A stretch of DNA of 64,000 nucleotides from Salticus scenicus (Eukaryota > Arthropoda > Arachnida > Araneae > Salticidae), in contig OZ005660.1 of assembly GCA_963930645.1 (NCBI GenBank), positions 202,520,927 through 202,584,926 of the forward strand. The letters run 5' to 3'. The notes under the pieces were generated by a model. The model saw only the letters and a list, made by a program, of their open reading frames with translations, was not told the DNA's origin and ran no database searches. This document shows, in pieces, positions 1 through 11,766 of the stretch (position 1 is the stretch's first letter; every line of letters begins with the position of its first letter). Position numbers and translations under genes: made by a program.

Positions 1-560
1 ATACCAAGTTTAGTGTATTTATAATTATTTATATTACAAAAACTGAATTATTACCATTACGTTAACGGTATTAAATTGCAGGAGAGCAGCGCCCCCAGTT
101 GATCAATATACGCACATGAATTAAATCAACGTAGTTTTACATAATATATGTTTCACATATTAAGTTTGGTGCATTTGTGCACTGTAGAAGCTGAGATATA
201 ATCTCCCCATAAAAGGGGAAATTTACAGCATAGAAGCGACCCCTATCTGGTGATACACTCCAAAGGCTAATGAGCACCAAAGCTGATATTTAGATCAATA
301 CCTAATTAAATATTCCTGATATTTAGCAAATTAGTTTAAGGTCTAACTAAACATAAAGTTTGGTTAAATTCCGTCCATTGGTTTGTGAGAATCAGAGTCC
401 ACAAAACTTTGATAACACACACAAAAAGATAGACAGACTGGCATTTTCAAAGAATGGTCGAATTGTGTTCTGGACATCTCAAGAGTGTATAAACCTATGG
501 AAAACCGGAGATAAAAAATTCCCAATTATCCAACACATTTTTCTTGGTATATACAAAATA
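1..560. repeat. Remnant of the 'gcagcgccacc' tandem family
   Basis: Bases 80-300 contain degenerate units with 'aagtttggtgcatttg', 'gagatataatctcccc' and 'cagcatagaagcgacc'. These match units at 59.2-59.7 kb. Bases 430-510 ('cattttcaaagaatggtcg', 'ttctggacatctcaa') match the tail of the copy at 59.82-59.88 kb. No gene is seen. Confidence 0.6.
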
Positions 561-1139
561 AATAAATAAAATAAATTACTTTTTCGTAACTTAATTTATT
601 AACATTTTAAGCAATTTTAAGCAATTTTTATTAGAAGCAAATAATAATGAATATCTGCAAAAGTAATCTGGATTAATGTGTTTGACAGAATTCAACAATA
701 TAAAACTTAAATAAAATTATAAATAATTATGATGGTTAAAACATATAATTAAAGTTTAAAATTTTGTAATTTTTTCCCTAAAAATCATCTCTATTACATT
801 TCAATAATTATTCTATACTGGCATGCCACCAAAATCTGAAACTGAAAATAAGGAAACAAAACTGAAAAAAAAAGCATTTTGTCACATTTGTTATAATCAC
901 ACTGTTACAGAACGTGTGACGACGGTGATACACTTGAACGTTTTTCATAGAACTAGAATTGTACGTTTTATAGATGGTACAAAGCAAACCTTTTCAGAAC
1001 GTTCTAAGTAATACTATTTTTGAACGTCTAATCAAACGTTCTCTTGACACGAAACACGGTGTTTGAACGACTGTAACCGTTATTAGACGTTCACAGAACG
1101 TTCTCGTGCTACTTGGGTACCTATTAAAAATTTGGCCCA
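561..1139. other. AT-rich DNA without recognised gene
   Basis: No recognisable protein. From 890 to 1120 several imperfect 'gaacgt/acgttc' palindromes recur, suggesting a decayed MITE, but clear ends are not visible. Confidence 0.4.
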
Positions 1140-1430
1140 TAGACATATAATATTGGAATTCTCTTAGATGGCCCTGTTCATAAACCGTTTGCTTGATCTC
1201 AACGAAAAGTTTATTGTAGCATCCCTATATGATATAGGTTTAGAATACCGAGTTTGGACTTCCTGCTACTATTTGTTCTTGAGATATTCTGATGACATGC
1301 ACACAGACAGGCACACATTTAGAGCAACCGCTAAAAACATGATTTTCTGATTCAGGGAACCTCAACACTTGTAAATATAACAAAAACTCAATTTCGAAAA
1401 TTTTACCCAAAAACAATATTTTTTCCACAA
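1140..1430 (+). repeat. Dispersed repeat shared with 58.68-58.93 kb
   Basis: The stretch containing 'ctcaacgaaaag', 'tagcatccctatat', 'ttgttcttgagata' and 'gacaggcacaca' recurs in the same order at 58680-58900. Both are fragments of the family with 3' ends of the form ACTTTC...GAAAGT. Confidence 0.65.
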
Positions 1431-1439
1431 ATTTTTTGC

Positions 1440-2029
1440 GCAATATATATGAGGCAGAGAAAGTAGCCCCCCTCCCCCCTCAACTGGCCTCCCATTTCGG
1501 TGTAACTCCCAGTGCACAACTATCTATTACGGCTCCCCCTGCGTTTCCCCCCTGTCCAAAATTCAAAAAAAATTCTTGTTTTTTCCTCATTTTTGGCTCC
1601 AAAGCTAGTCGTGCACTTATTCAAAATTTTAAGCATCCAGGAGCGTGTCTGTGCGTTCCGCCTTGTGCAGTCTGGGGGTGTGGTGTGCCAATCGAGCATA
1701 TGTGTCCAAGAAGCAGAAGTAGCAACCCTGCCTTTCCTGAGCTGTGCCTTAGATGTCACTTTGTTGCCTGTTGGAGAAGGAGCCTGCAGTCTTCCTTGGT
1801 TGAAGATTGACGTCTGAACAAGCTAATCGGACACAGCTCATTCTATATTGCGACTAGACAACTATCTGGTTGTAGACAGCTACCATGCAGTGATCTGGCG
1901 ATTTTTCGCTCCGGCGGACTAGCATCCAACCCGTTAAGCTTGGCTGTGCCCAGGCAGGCAGGTGCTGTCCAAAGGTTTCTGAGTCTGAGTCAGAGAAAGT
2001 AAGAAAACTGACTAGCAGCAATACATTTT
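1440..2029. other. GC-richer stretch, no recognised gene
   Basis: Pyrimidine-rich sequence near 1470-1570 and mixed sequence to 2029. Short open frames exist on both strands, but none shows a known domain and they overlap each other, so I do not call a gene. Confidence 0.35.
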
Positions 2030-2205
2030 TTTGTATAGAGCAGGCATTTGACATCTGCCACGATAGCCAATGTAAATGTTTTGTCATTTTTTTACATTTT
2101 AATACCAAAATATAACAATATTTCTCTCAGTTTACACTAATTTCATTGAAACAGATAAATGAAATATGAAAATATAAGTGTCTGTGAGTCGAATATCATT
2201 TGTTA
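2030..2205. repeat. Direct repeat, left copy (partner near 3955-4165)
   Basis: 'catttgacatctgcca', 'gtaaatgttttgtca' and 'tttacactaatt' followed by 'gtctgtga' and 'atttgttaca' occur in the same order and orientation at 3968-4155. The pair brackets the pogo-like remnant. Confidence 0.7.
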
Positions 2206-2389
2206 CATAAATAAATCTTAAACAGAAAATCGAAAAATCGTTTTCGTTTCTAGAATTCATTTATCGTGTTGACATTTGAAAGTTGATTATATATCTACAG
2301 ATCTATATGTAATCATTATATAAACATAAATAATAAATATGTTGATATAAATATGTATAACAAAGTACTTTTTAACAAACCACAATCTA

Positions 2390-3838
2390 CGGAAGAACTT
2401 CTGTTATCCGAAATTCTTTTAACCAAAACTCTCGGTTAACTGAAATCCATTTTTAAAGTTAAAAAAAGAATTATCGGAAGCTGTTTATTAGAAAATTCTT
2501 TTTCGAAAGAGATTGTAATGACACTTCTGCTGTGGAATTTTGGAAATTTTTGACTATTAAAAAGTGTATGTGCGTAATATATGAAGCTTGGTAATTCTGT
2601 TTATTCGAATTTGAAGAAAACTTTGCCGCACGTTTAGCCATAATGAAACGAACGAAAGTTTTATGGATGAAAAAGAGAATGATGCTGCCGATTTGGATTC
2701 AGTATTTAACAAAATATTTGGTTCTGTGATACTGCAGGAATAAGCAATTGGCTAAACTGTAGTTCAAATGATTCCGGATTTCATATATAGAGCAATGAAA
2801 AAATCATTGATGATAACCGAGCAACCTGATCAAACCGAAGTAGAGGGCAACGATGTGTGCGAAAAAAACGAACAAATTACCTATTCTGAAGTTTTTGAAT
2901 GATTTGCAAAAAGTTTGTCATGACTGGAGTGAGGCTCCTATATATACGAGCTGGCGCATCAGGCATTTTGTTGCCTTAGGGTTGCCACATGTACCCAGCG
3001 CGTTTCTCTGATAAACAAACCACAAACATTTTTTTTTTTTATCGCCTTACGTTACTTTAGAGTAACTTATTTTATTATATTTCATAATTTTAGCTAAGTA
3101 AACTATGATATGGAAGTTTGTTTTGCGACAAACTGCTATAATCATTCAAGAAGTGAATATAAAGTGTTCACAGACCTTCTATTACTGTGTATTTGAGTTT
3201 TGGCGACATTTTATAAAAGAAACAGAAACCGCACTAACAACACATCGTACATCCATAGGATATCCTCAGAATAAAATGACATCCTGAGAATGTACTGTGA
3301 AAAAATGTGTTTTTAAGAATATTATTGTTGCTTATTGCTCTTATCTTGACCGGATTAGCTTCAGATCAAGATTTCTTAAAATCATTATGCAAGCGATAAG
3401 GACGTCAAGCGGGAATGCTGTCCTCTTTGGAGGCAAAAAAATGGCGGTGATGCGCCGGCCTATTATTTTATGTAGGGGCTCTAGACTGGAATAGCATAAA
3501 GTCTGTGATGCTGTATTAGTATTAAACTAGTAGTAGCAAAAAAACTTCATGATAGAGATACAAAGGAAAGGCCATCGAAACTGCGACAAACGAAACTTTG
3601 TTTCAAACCCTTGAGAAATATGTAAAAGAGTACCTAATTTCAAAATTAAAATTCGGGTAATTTATTCATGTTTCTATTTTGCTATTGCTTTATTTTCATT
3701 GCGCACTTGCTACCATAAAAATAATAGCGCATATATTTGTCCTTAATCATAAAATAGAAGCTTTTTTGATTATCTAGAAATCTCGATTTTCTGAAAGATG
3801 ATCGGTCCCAATTACTTCGGATAATAGAGTTTCTACTG
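2390..3838. mobile_element. Decayed pogo/Tigger-like element
   Basis: The right end, read inward, is ACAGTAGAAACTCTATTATC and then CGAA; the left end is an imperfect copy with 'cttctgttatccgaa'. This matches the CAGTAGA..ATTATCCGAA termini of the better-preserved element at 51075-52103. A TA follows the right end. The interior has short coding-like scraps broken by stops and no intact transposase. Confidence 0.45.
3104..3190 (+). pseudogene. Possible THAP-type zinc-finger remnant
   Basis: The frame beginning ATGGAAGTTTG reads MEVCFATNCYNHSRSEYKVF and stops soon after. The Cys-x4-Cys start with Asn before the second Cys, then a basic/aromatic stretch, resembles the beginning of a THAP domain as found in P-element-like transposases. 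The match is short and could be chance. Confidence 0.25.
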
Positions 3839-3954
3839 TATATCTCCATTTTTAATATATATATTTCACAGTGTGTCACAAACTCTTTTATTTTCGTTGG
3901 TGTTCGGTTTTCACTTTGACTCACTGTATACAACTAAAGCAACAAAATCATTTG

Positions 3955-4165
3955 TAGAGAGCAGCCATTTGACATCTGCCACAATAACAAACGTAAATGT
4001 TTTGTCACTTATTTACATTTTAATACAAGATAATTATTAATTTACACTAATTAATTTACACTAATAATTTAAACTCTTAATTTACACTAATTTGTTTAAA
4101 ATAAATAAAGGAAATAATAATTTTAAAAAAATGTCTGTGACCCGAATATGATTTGTTACAGAGAA
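3955..4165. repeat. Direct repeat, right copy (partner 2030-2205)
   Basis: It shares ordered blocks with 2030-2205, including 'catttgacatctgcca' and 'gtaaatgttttgtca', and contains an extra internal duplication of 'taatttacactaa'. Confidence 0.7.
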
Positions 4166-4816
4166 ACAATGATTTAATTTAATCCTTTAAACGTTCACTT
4201 CATATTTTCTTCTGAAAACTACTTAACTAATTCCAAAAATCTGGAGCGACTCCACTTTACTTTCTGAAAATTAAGTAATTAACGGTTGTTTAAATATATT
4301 AAAATAAGATAAGCCTAAAATCAATCAGCTCAATCGAATAAGGCGTTCCTAACACTGTTTCACTTCAAATAATTTGAGCCCATATTTCATAAGGATAAAC
4401 ATTTTTCAATGTGTCCCTGTAAAAATCTATAAATACTCGATTCACCAAAACCTATACAGTTCGTGCGATTATGACCTATAAAAAGCATATAAATTTTCAT
4501 TTCATTTGAATAAAGCGTTTAGATCGCACTTTAAATAATGTCAGCCCATAGGCCATAATTATAAAGAATTTTTCTTTGTGTCCCTGTAAAAAGCTATAAA
4601 TCCAAGATTCGCTAAAATAAATACAGTTCGGGATACGTTGACGTATAATCTTGAAGGTAGAGAGACCCTCTAACACCATGCATATAACATACGTACTTTT
4701 CAGCTTATTCGAAGAAAGCGTTTAGACGCTATTTACATAATAAGAAAGCGCAAAAGAACTGGCGTTTTAAAGTGATAAGTACGAAACTTTGAATAAACAC
4801 CATAAAATGCAATAAA

Positions 4817-4880
4817 CTCGCAACAATTGTTTCGGGTCGAAAAAACACACGACCCTTCACACGACCCTTCGTCAGGCGAA
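4817..4880 (-). ncRNA. Type I hammerhead ribozyme motif
   Basis: On the minus strand: stem I strand TTCGC, core CTGACGA, one extra A, stem II GGGTCG...CGACCC, core GAA, short stem III A-C/G-T closing AATT, H17 = T, and stem I return strand GCGAG. All conserved core bases are present. The stem II loop is long and contains a partial repeat of the stem. Cleavage is predicted after the T before GCGAG. Confidence 0.72.
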
Positions 4881-5199
4881 CAAAGTAAGAACAAGAGCTG
4901 CAATCAAAGCAGAAACTCACAAAATCGTTTTAAATTAAGAGCAAAAATATAAAAAGACAAATGTAAATATAATTATTGGTCCCTGTAAAAACCTATAAGT
5001 ACTAGATTCACCAAAGCCAAGACAGTTTATGCAATTATGACCTACAACATGTATATAAATTTTCAATTCATTTGAATATAGTGTTTAGACGCTATTGCAC
5101 TTTATATTTATATTTACATTCGTCTTTATATATTTTTGCTCTTCACTTAAAACGGTTTTGTGCGTTGCCGTTTTGATTGTCGCACTCGTGCTTACTTTG

Positions 5200-5251
5200 T
5201 TCGCCTGACGAAGGGTCGAGTGTTTTTTCGGCCCGAAACAATTGTTGCGAG
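5200..5251 (+). ncRNA. Type I hammerhead ribozyme motif
   Basis: Same design as the partner at 4817-4880 but on the plus strand: TTCGC, CTGACGA, extra A, stem II GGGTCG / CGGCCC (one mismatch), GAA, AC-AATT-GT stem III, H17 = T, then GCGAG. The core is intact. Confidence 0.7.
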
Positions 5252-5326
5252 TTTATTGCATTTTATGGTGTATATTCAAAGTTTTGTACGTATCGCTATT
5301 TACATGTTCAGACACGCACATACATA

Positions 5327-5541
5327 CAGTCGGTAACAAAAGTGTCCGAACACTAGCAAAAATTCCTATGTAAAAAAAGTACACTTCATACGGTTTTGTT
5401 AAATAAATCCTTGTCGAATACTGTTCTTAGTCAGTGTAAACATATGATTCGATAAGGGTTTATTCAACAAAACCGTATGAAGTGTACTTTTTTTTTACAT
5501 AGGAATTTTTGCTAGTGTTCGGACATTTTTGTTACCGACTG
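5327..5541. mobile_element. Tc1/mariner-type MITE
   Basis: The 215-bp element has long terminal inverted repeats starting CAGTCGGTAACAAAAGTGTC, ending in the reverse complement, flanked by TA on both sides. Arms of about 80 bases are nearly identical. No coding capacity. It sits inside the repeat copy beginning at 4240. Confidence 0.9.
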
Positions 5542-5898
5542 TACATACATACATACATCATGAAAAATCGTGTAAAATAGCAATCTCTAAAAGGGGAGCT
5601 CATCATGTCAAGTCTAAAATTGATGGTGTACAACTACCCGTCATGACAGTCACAAGTATAAATTTGCAACATTCTACGATCATTCGTTTTTGAGCTATGC
5701 GAGATATAAAATCCTCTCGCAAATCGGGATTGAAATATTTTCCATACATAGTACGTTCGGGAAGTAAGAAATAGGTACTATAGATACATAGCTGATCATA
5801 AATATGTAAAAAAGAAAAATAGGGCATTTTTAATTTCTGAGAAATTTTTGGCTTGAAGCATCTATAATTTAACATAATTAAATTTAAATAATGATTAT

Positions 5899-6104
5899 TG
5901 ATAACATATATACATCAGATTTGTATGCTTGACTCGTAGTCCGCTTGTAAATCTTCGTCAGATAAATACAGATAGCACATGACAGGATTACAATACGAAG
6001 AAATGGAAAAACCACCCAGGGCCAGCGCGGGAATCGAACCCGCTCTCCTACGCTCGAAGGCGATTAGCAGTGTGGTAACATATCCACTCGGCCACGGAGG
6101 GCCC
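5899..6104 (-). mobile_element. tRNA-Ser(GCT)-derived SINE with 13-bp TSD
   Basis: On the minus strand the 5' part reads like a tRNA-Ser: an A box (TGGCCGAGTGG), CTGCTAA anticodon loop (anticodon GCT), a variable arm and a B box (GGTTCGATTCC) in a GCGGG/CCCGC T stem. An unrelated tail of about 120 bases follows. The target-site duplication TAAATAATGATTA lies at 5886-5898 and 6105-6117. The tRNA-like head, tail and duplication mark a retroposed SINE rather than a tRNA gene. Confidence 0.85.
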
Positions 6105-6117
6105 TAAATAATGATTA

Positions 6118-8200
6118 ATTTAATCAATAAATAACTTGGTAAATAAACGATATAAATTGCAAAATCTCGAAACATTTGTTAAAGACCAATGTAATAGCAC
6201 GACTCTTCATCAGGTGAAAAAACTAGACACGAGTGCATCATTAACGCAGTAAGGTGCACTCACGTTAACTAAGAAATTTAAAGTGACTTCTGTATATGGC
6301 TTACTGTGAAACATCATTTGGGAAATTTCGGAGTAGTGCTGTTATTCAACGAACAGAGGAGAAAAAAAAGCTTAAAAATTTTTGCATGAAAATATTTTTA
6401 AATGTTTAGTTTCAGTGCGAATCCAATGAGACATTTAGAAGGTTGAGTTATCCAGAGTTTAAAACAATATAATTTAACAGTACGAAAATTGTATTTATTT
6501 GCTTTTGAGAATAGTGAATCATTTCAAGTAATGAGCAAAAAATTCTTAAATTCATTTTATAAAAAAACAAAAAACCTTATCAAAATCTTTTGTTCCATGC
6601 AAATATATCATATCAGCAAAAGCTTTGCACCCTTTTCAAAAAGTAACAGTATCTGATAATGTCTGATAAGTTTTTGATACTATTAAAAAAAGAAGCAAAA
6701 ATAAGCTGTTATTGCAATTTTATCAACAATGGAGATCTATGGATTCAAAGTAAGCTGAAATAATCGATTCCATTTTTATTTGAACAGTCATCAGCAAAGA
6801 TAAATTTGTTATTCACGACTTGAAGAAAATAATTATAAGATAAAAAAACTTTTATAAACTATGTTTTTAAATTTTCTGTTGAATCATAGCTATAGAACTA
6901 ACTACATTAGCACTTTATCAATGCGTATTGTTACGAAATTGTAAATGTATTATTTTTGTATAAATTCTTTCAAAGAGACTTAGTAAGTTTATAAAATGTC
7001 AATTTTCTGCATTTCCAGCTCTTTCGCGTAAAAATAGCTTAATTTTCCCTTTAAAGCACATTAAAAAGCTCCAATAGGCAGGTAATGGATTTGGCGCCAA
7101 ATTTAGCGACTTTTTTGGCGAGAAAATCCTTACTATCGATATTCCAAAGATGGACGTTCTAATGTGATTGGTTAAAGAGTTACGGGAAATTTGAATTTTA
7201 AAAAAAGTTGGTTTTAAAAATAAAATATTAATCCTTTCAGAACAACATATATTTGCATCATGAACTACATTAGTACTTTATCAAGGTGTAGAAAATCTTT
7301 AAAGTGATAATGATGTCAATTTTTGCCAGATGCATAATTTAACTTTTTAAAATTTTTTAAAGCTCACGTTTAATTAAATGTATTTATTTTTATGTCGAAA
7401 GAAAATGAACTTGTAACTTTTTTTTGGCAACAATTAAATTATAGCTAATATTTTAATGACTATTTTTATTGCTATTAGGAGCTTATTATTTTCATATTTT
7501 AATTAATTAAAAGAAACTTATTCGAAAATCTGACCTCGAAGCATTGTGTTGTCACTGGGTTCTGAGCTACTGTGAAAGTTTCAAATGTAGGGAAGTTAGT
7601 TAAAAATAGATTGCAAGACTTGTACCGGACAAACAAACACACAAACAAACAAAAATAGAAGTTAATAAAAACAAGGTAAAATCATAGCATTTCATCTTAA
7701 AATGCAAGATTGCAGCAAAGTGTGACAAAGTGTTGATAATTCATACTTTCCGGCAAAGTTGAAATGCTTATATGAATTCGGTACGTCATGGTTTTCAAAT
7801 GCATTGAAAATTATATAGAGGAAAATAAGTGAATATGGAATACTATTTCTATATGAATTTATCATAATAAACTGAAGTATTTTAAATCATTACAGATTCG
7901 ACTATTGCAAACTAACTTTCAAGTGTTGTTAATGTGTTCTGATGGTTTTGGGTTACAAAAAATAGAGTTTAGAGGCAAAAATTTTAATGAAGGAAGGAAA
8001 AATAAATAAATAAAGCTATTTTTGGGTAATATGGAATAGTTATGAAATGGAAATATGAAATAACCATTTTCTTAAAGGATAATATGTAATAGGGTAGTAT
8101 TTTTACAGAAATTCAAGAATAATTGCAATATAAACATTTTATTTTGAAATTATTATTGAAAGTATGAAAAAAACTATCAACATTCAAGTTTTACAAAAAT
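6118..8200. other. AT-rich DNA with a hammerhead relic and old tandem copies
   Basis: No gene is seen. Bases 6165-6213 (minus) are a decayed relative of the 4.8-5.2 kb hammerhead arms (CTGATGA followed by a partial stem, lacking GAAAC). Blocks around 6880-7070 and 7230-7370 share 'aactacattag', 'actttatcaa' and 'gtcaattttt', an old duplication of about 340 bases. Confidence 0.5.
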
Positions 8201-8607
8201 GACACTAGGTTTTCACTCATTTTACTGCTACATAAATAGATTACAGAATTCGTAATACTTAGACTAACTCAACTCCCCTACCGAAAATGACACTAGGTTT
8301 TCTCTCATTTTACTGCTACATAAATAGATTACAGAATTCGTAATACTTAGACTAACTCAACTCCCCTACCGAAAATGACACTAGGTTTTCACTCATTTTA
8401 CTGCTACATAAATAGATTACAGAATTCGTAATACTTAGACTAATTCAACTCCCCTACCGAAAATGACGCTAGGTTTTCACTCATTTTACTGCTACATAAA
8501 TAGATTACAGAATTCGTAATACTTAGACTAACTCAACTCCCCTACTGAAAATGACACTAGGTTTTCGCTCATTTTACTGCTACATAAATTACAGAATTCG
8601 TAAGACT
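8201..8607. repeat. 88-bp tandem array, about 4.6 units
   Basis: The unit starting GACACTAGGTTTTCACTCAT recurs at 8201, 8289, 8377, 8465 and 8553, exactly 88 bases apart. Only a few substitutions and one 4-base deletion in the last unit differ, so the array is young. Confidence 0.97.
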
Positions 8608-9327
8608 TCTCCAAAAAGTCTTAATCTTGATAAACCAAAGAAGTTGTATAACACAAAAACTGCTCCTCTCACAAACATAAGGTGAACTACCATTCATATT
8701 TGAGGCCTAGTGAAGATGTTTGACATGTGTCCGATAGGTTGCAGCACCATACAGGTGACATATAACTGTATTCTATTTTACCCAACTACTCCATATTCCT
8801 CACCGTTCGTTTACATTATTCAGATTCACATACCATATTTTCTATATATGTGAAATGTTATGAATAACACTACTGGTTTGTTGTATATAAAAACTCTTTA
8901 AAAATTCAAGTACATTATAGTCTATGAGAGTTATTTTTTTAAGAATAATTTAATATTTTTATACGGCCAATTTCCAAAAACTCTTGTGTGGTTTCAGAAG
9001 ACTCTAAAACATGTAAATCAGGTGAGAACTTGATATTGAAATTTTAAAGAAAAGAAACACTCAAATTACCTATTGTATTCTGGTAATAGCATAACACATA
9101 ATGGCAATAAAAAGAGTTTTCAAGTGTCTAGAGATTCTGTACCTCACTAGTTATCGAGAAATTCTGACCATGAATTTGTAAACTGGAAAGGATCTTAGTT
9201 TGGATAAGGGAAAATTACCACTATTACATTTCTTCTGTATATATACCAGTGGAACTAACTGTTTCCTGAGCAAATAAATCGCTCTCTAACTCAGGTTTAA
9301 ACGGTCTTCCAAATGTAAGAAAAAAAA
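8608..9327. other. Region without recognised gene
   Basis: Mostly AT-rich. 8950-9040 contains 'actctaaaacatgtaaatca', a phrase also present near 10230 in the terminal-hairpin repeat family, so part is decayed repeat. Confidence 0.4.
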
Positions 9328-10315
9328 TCTGGTGTGTAACAGCCACATGACTTCCATTATTACCACAGATATTTTACACTCTTTTTATACATAGTGTGGT
9401 CAAAAGACATAAAATTGATGTAACAAATCAGAGACCTAACAATTCTCTTGTAACAGCAAACTGCTATATACGTCGTGAAGGCACGTAAAAGAGTTTATAT
9501 GGTGAATTTAAAAAAAAAAAATCGTTAGCGCCGTTTTTTGAAATGCCAATTTCTGAGATTTATAATTGACCTACCTATTCAGGATGCCTGTCGATTTTCC
9601 TGTAGTAATCAAGTAATGCATGCTAAAGAACATTTAAAAAGAGGTTTGTGTAGTAAATTTGATGAAAGTCATTAAAGCCTTTTTTTTTTTTTTTTTTTTT
9701 TTTTGAGATACCAACTTTCGCTCCCACTGCCGATTTTCACGAAAACTTAGTAAACTCATACATTCACTGGAAACTAATAATTATATACAAAACGATACCT
9801 GAAATAGAGTTAATATGGCGAGTTTAAACAAAATCAGTAGAGCCCTATGTTTTTTTTTTTTTTTTTTTTTTTAAGAAAAGTTAAGCCCTTGCAAGATCTA
9901 AAGCTGACTATTTATACAGGACGTTAATCAATTTTCCGGAATTAAACAACTAATATGTACGAAATTACATCTTAAATGATGTTTATATAGCAAATTTGAA
10001 GAAAACCGTTAGAGCCGTTTTTGAGATATTGACCCATGGTCCTATTTCCGACTTTCTAATTTTCACCAAAAGTTGGAAAGATCACTAGACCTGTCTTAAT
10101 TCTGAAGTTTCGTCATTCTGTCTTTACTAGTTTTGGCGGTATGATAGTTAGAAAATTCCCTACACACTTACACACATGCATATTGACCAGTTGCCGAAAA
10201 CCACTTTATTGGACTCAGGAGACCTTAAAACATGCAAATCAGGTGAAAACTGGATATCGAAATTTTCGACCGAATACAATACTTCCATTAATTAGGGTAG
10301 TCGGGTAATGGAAGT
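9328..10315 (+). mobile_element. Copy (e) of the terminal-hairpin repeat family
   Basis: It starts TCTGG, then hairpin TGTG/CACA (9333-9347), then GACTTCCATTA. It ends in a hairpin ACTTCCATTA...TAATGGAAGT (10281-10315). The 5' ACTTCCATTA thus matches the 3' stem. The interior has poorly conserved units of roughly 190 bases with poly-T tracts at 9681 and 9851. No protein is seen. Confidence 0.6.
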
Positions 10316-11139
10316 AATAATAAAATAAGGCAGCTCACTGAGTATGCAAAGTGAGATACTTAAAGATTTTAATAAATACCATAGAGACGAGCAATTTGAC
10401 AATTAACTTGAGGGATCCTTGAATACCATAAAAAAGTCATTATTATTCTCTTTTTTATTTTCCCCGAAAAATTAATTATATTTTTGTTGTTAAAAATTTT
10501 TGGAATGTTTTTTTTTTTTGTTTGTAAGTTTTAGCACTAGAATTTTCATAAAATTCTTTTTCATACTCATGACAAAATATTGAGTAGTAAAAATTTGAAA
10601 ATTTTTACATTATAATTATTCGATAATCAATTAATCAAGTTGTGTTATGGTACTGTCATGGCATGAATTGTGGATTAGCATTAAGATGTTTACAGGGCCA
10701 CACAGAAATATTCAGATATATTAAGGACTATAATTGGAAATTGTATTTTGGCTTGTGTTAAGAGTTTTAACGCTTTCCAACAATTTTTTAAAAAGTGATT
10801 AGGACTTCAATTAGTCTATCTTTTTATCCATCTCTCTGTTCACGCTCCAATTTCTATTAACATTTATAATAGGATGTCTTGAAATTAATTTAAAATATTG
10901 CAGTTCATTATGATATGTTCTCTAATGAAAATGGTATATATGGCGCAATGGTTTGAGTACAGAAGTTAACAAAAACTTTCTGATGCATTACGGTCTATAA
11001 GAGGTATATTTTTAAAGCATAATTTAATATTTTTATGCTACATATGATGCTTTTTGAGACAGAGGCAGACAATCGGCATAGTAAAAAAATGGTTAAATAA
11101 GTAAATTTGAACTATTTTATGGCCACAAATCATAATTTG
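10316..11139. other. Region without recognised gene
   Basis: AT-rich sequence with no convincing open frame. I see no terminal repeats or domain matches. Confidence 0.4.
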
Positions 11140-11575
11140 TGGCAACATTTGCAATATAGCAATCATATAATAAATTTTGGATAAAAGGAAAATGAAGTTG
11201 ATGTGACATTATTGCGCTATACGGCTTGAACGTCTACAATTAGTATATGGAAATGAAGCTTCATCTTGTGCCACTCTATTCAGATGGTTTATAAAATTTC
11301 GCAGAAGTCGAAAGTTCTGTTCTGGGTGAAGAATACAGAGGAAGACCTTTGTATGCTTCACCCAGAACAGAACTTCTGACAAGGAAGACCTTTGTCAGCT
11401 TTAGTCCCAGAAAACATGTCGCATAAAAATTTTAATCTATTACAATCTCTGCACTTACCAAATTAAACAGAAGGAACTGAATATTGAATCTGCAGCTATA
11501 CATAAAATTATTCATGAAGAACTGCATATTCAAAAACCAGTTTGTTGCTGGATCCCTCATTACGTTACAGAATAC
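11140..11575 (+). pseudogene. Mariner transposase N-terminal remnant
   Basis: Pieces in different frames read YGNEASSCATLFRWFIKFRR, then RGRPLSALVPENMSHK, then AAIHKIIHEELHIQK followed by WIPH. These correspond in order to the helix-turn-helix region and GRP linker of mariner-family transposases. A duplication of about 50 bases around 'cccagaacagaacttctg' and several frameshifts have broken it. No catalytic domain follows. Confidence 0.55.
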
Positions 11576-11766
11576 CAAAAAGTAAATTGTGTCAGAATCC
11601 GAATATAATTCTTTAAATTATTTAATGATGGTAAATATCGCCTTAATTTTATGTTCATAACTAATGATGAAACAGGTATATAACATTTTGATCTCACCAT
11701 TTTGGTCCAGTGGAAGTTTTAATTCCACTGTCAGGAGTAACCACAGTAATATGACAGGAAAAAAAA

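Larger units (their letters stand above)
4739..5293. mobile_element. Foldback with outward hammerhead motifs, 12-bp TSD
   Basis: Inverted arms (4739-4977 and about 5098-5293) share 'gcaataaactcgcaac', 'ttcgtcaggcgaac' and 'tttttgctctt' in reverse complement. The insertion is flanked by CGCTATTTACAT at 4727-4738 and 5294-5305. About 120 bases in the middle belong to the surrounding repeat family, so two nearby insertions remain an alternative to one dimeric insertion. No protein is encoded. Confidence 0.7.
4240..5575 (+). mobile_element. Copy (a) of the terminal-hairpin repeat family, interrupted
   Basis: It starts TCTGGAGCGACTCCACTTTA followed by CTTTC, close to the 5' ends at 11767 and 15344. 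It then carries tandem units with 'gtccctgtaaaaa', 'tagattcaccaaa' and 'gcgtttagacgct'. It is broken by the hammerhead foldback (4739-5293) and a Tc1-type MITE (5327-5541). The 3' terminal hairpin seen in other copies is not found. Confidence 0.5.

Noticed and set aside
1436..1817. Overlapping plus- and minus-strand frames of 79-124 codons
   Set aside because: Three mutually overlapping frames, pyrimidine-rich low-complexity start and no domain; no reason to prefer any.
6020..6104. Functional tRNA-Ser gene
   Set aside because: The head continues into a non-tRNA tail and the whole is bounded by a 13-base target duplication, so it is a SINE.
8201..8607. CRISPR array
   Set aside because: The 88-base units are repeated end to end with no variable spacers; this is eukaryotic tandem DNA.
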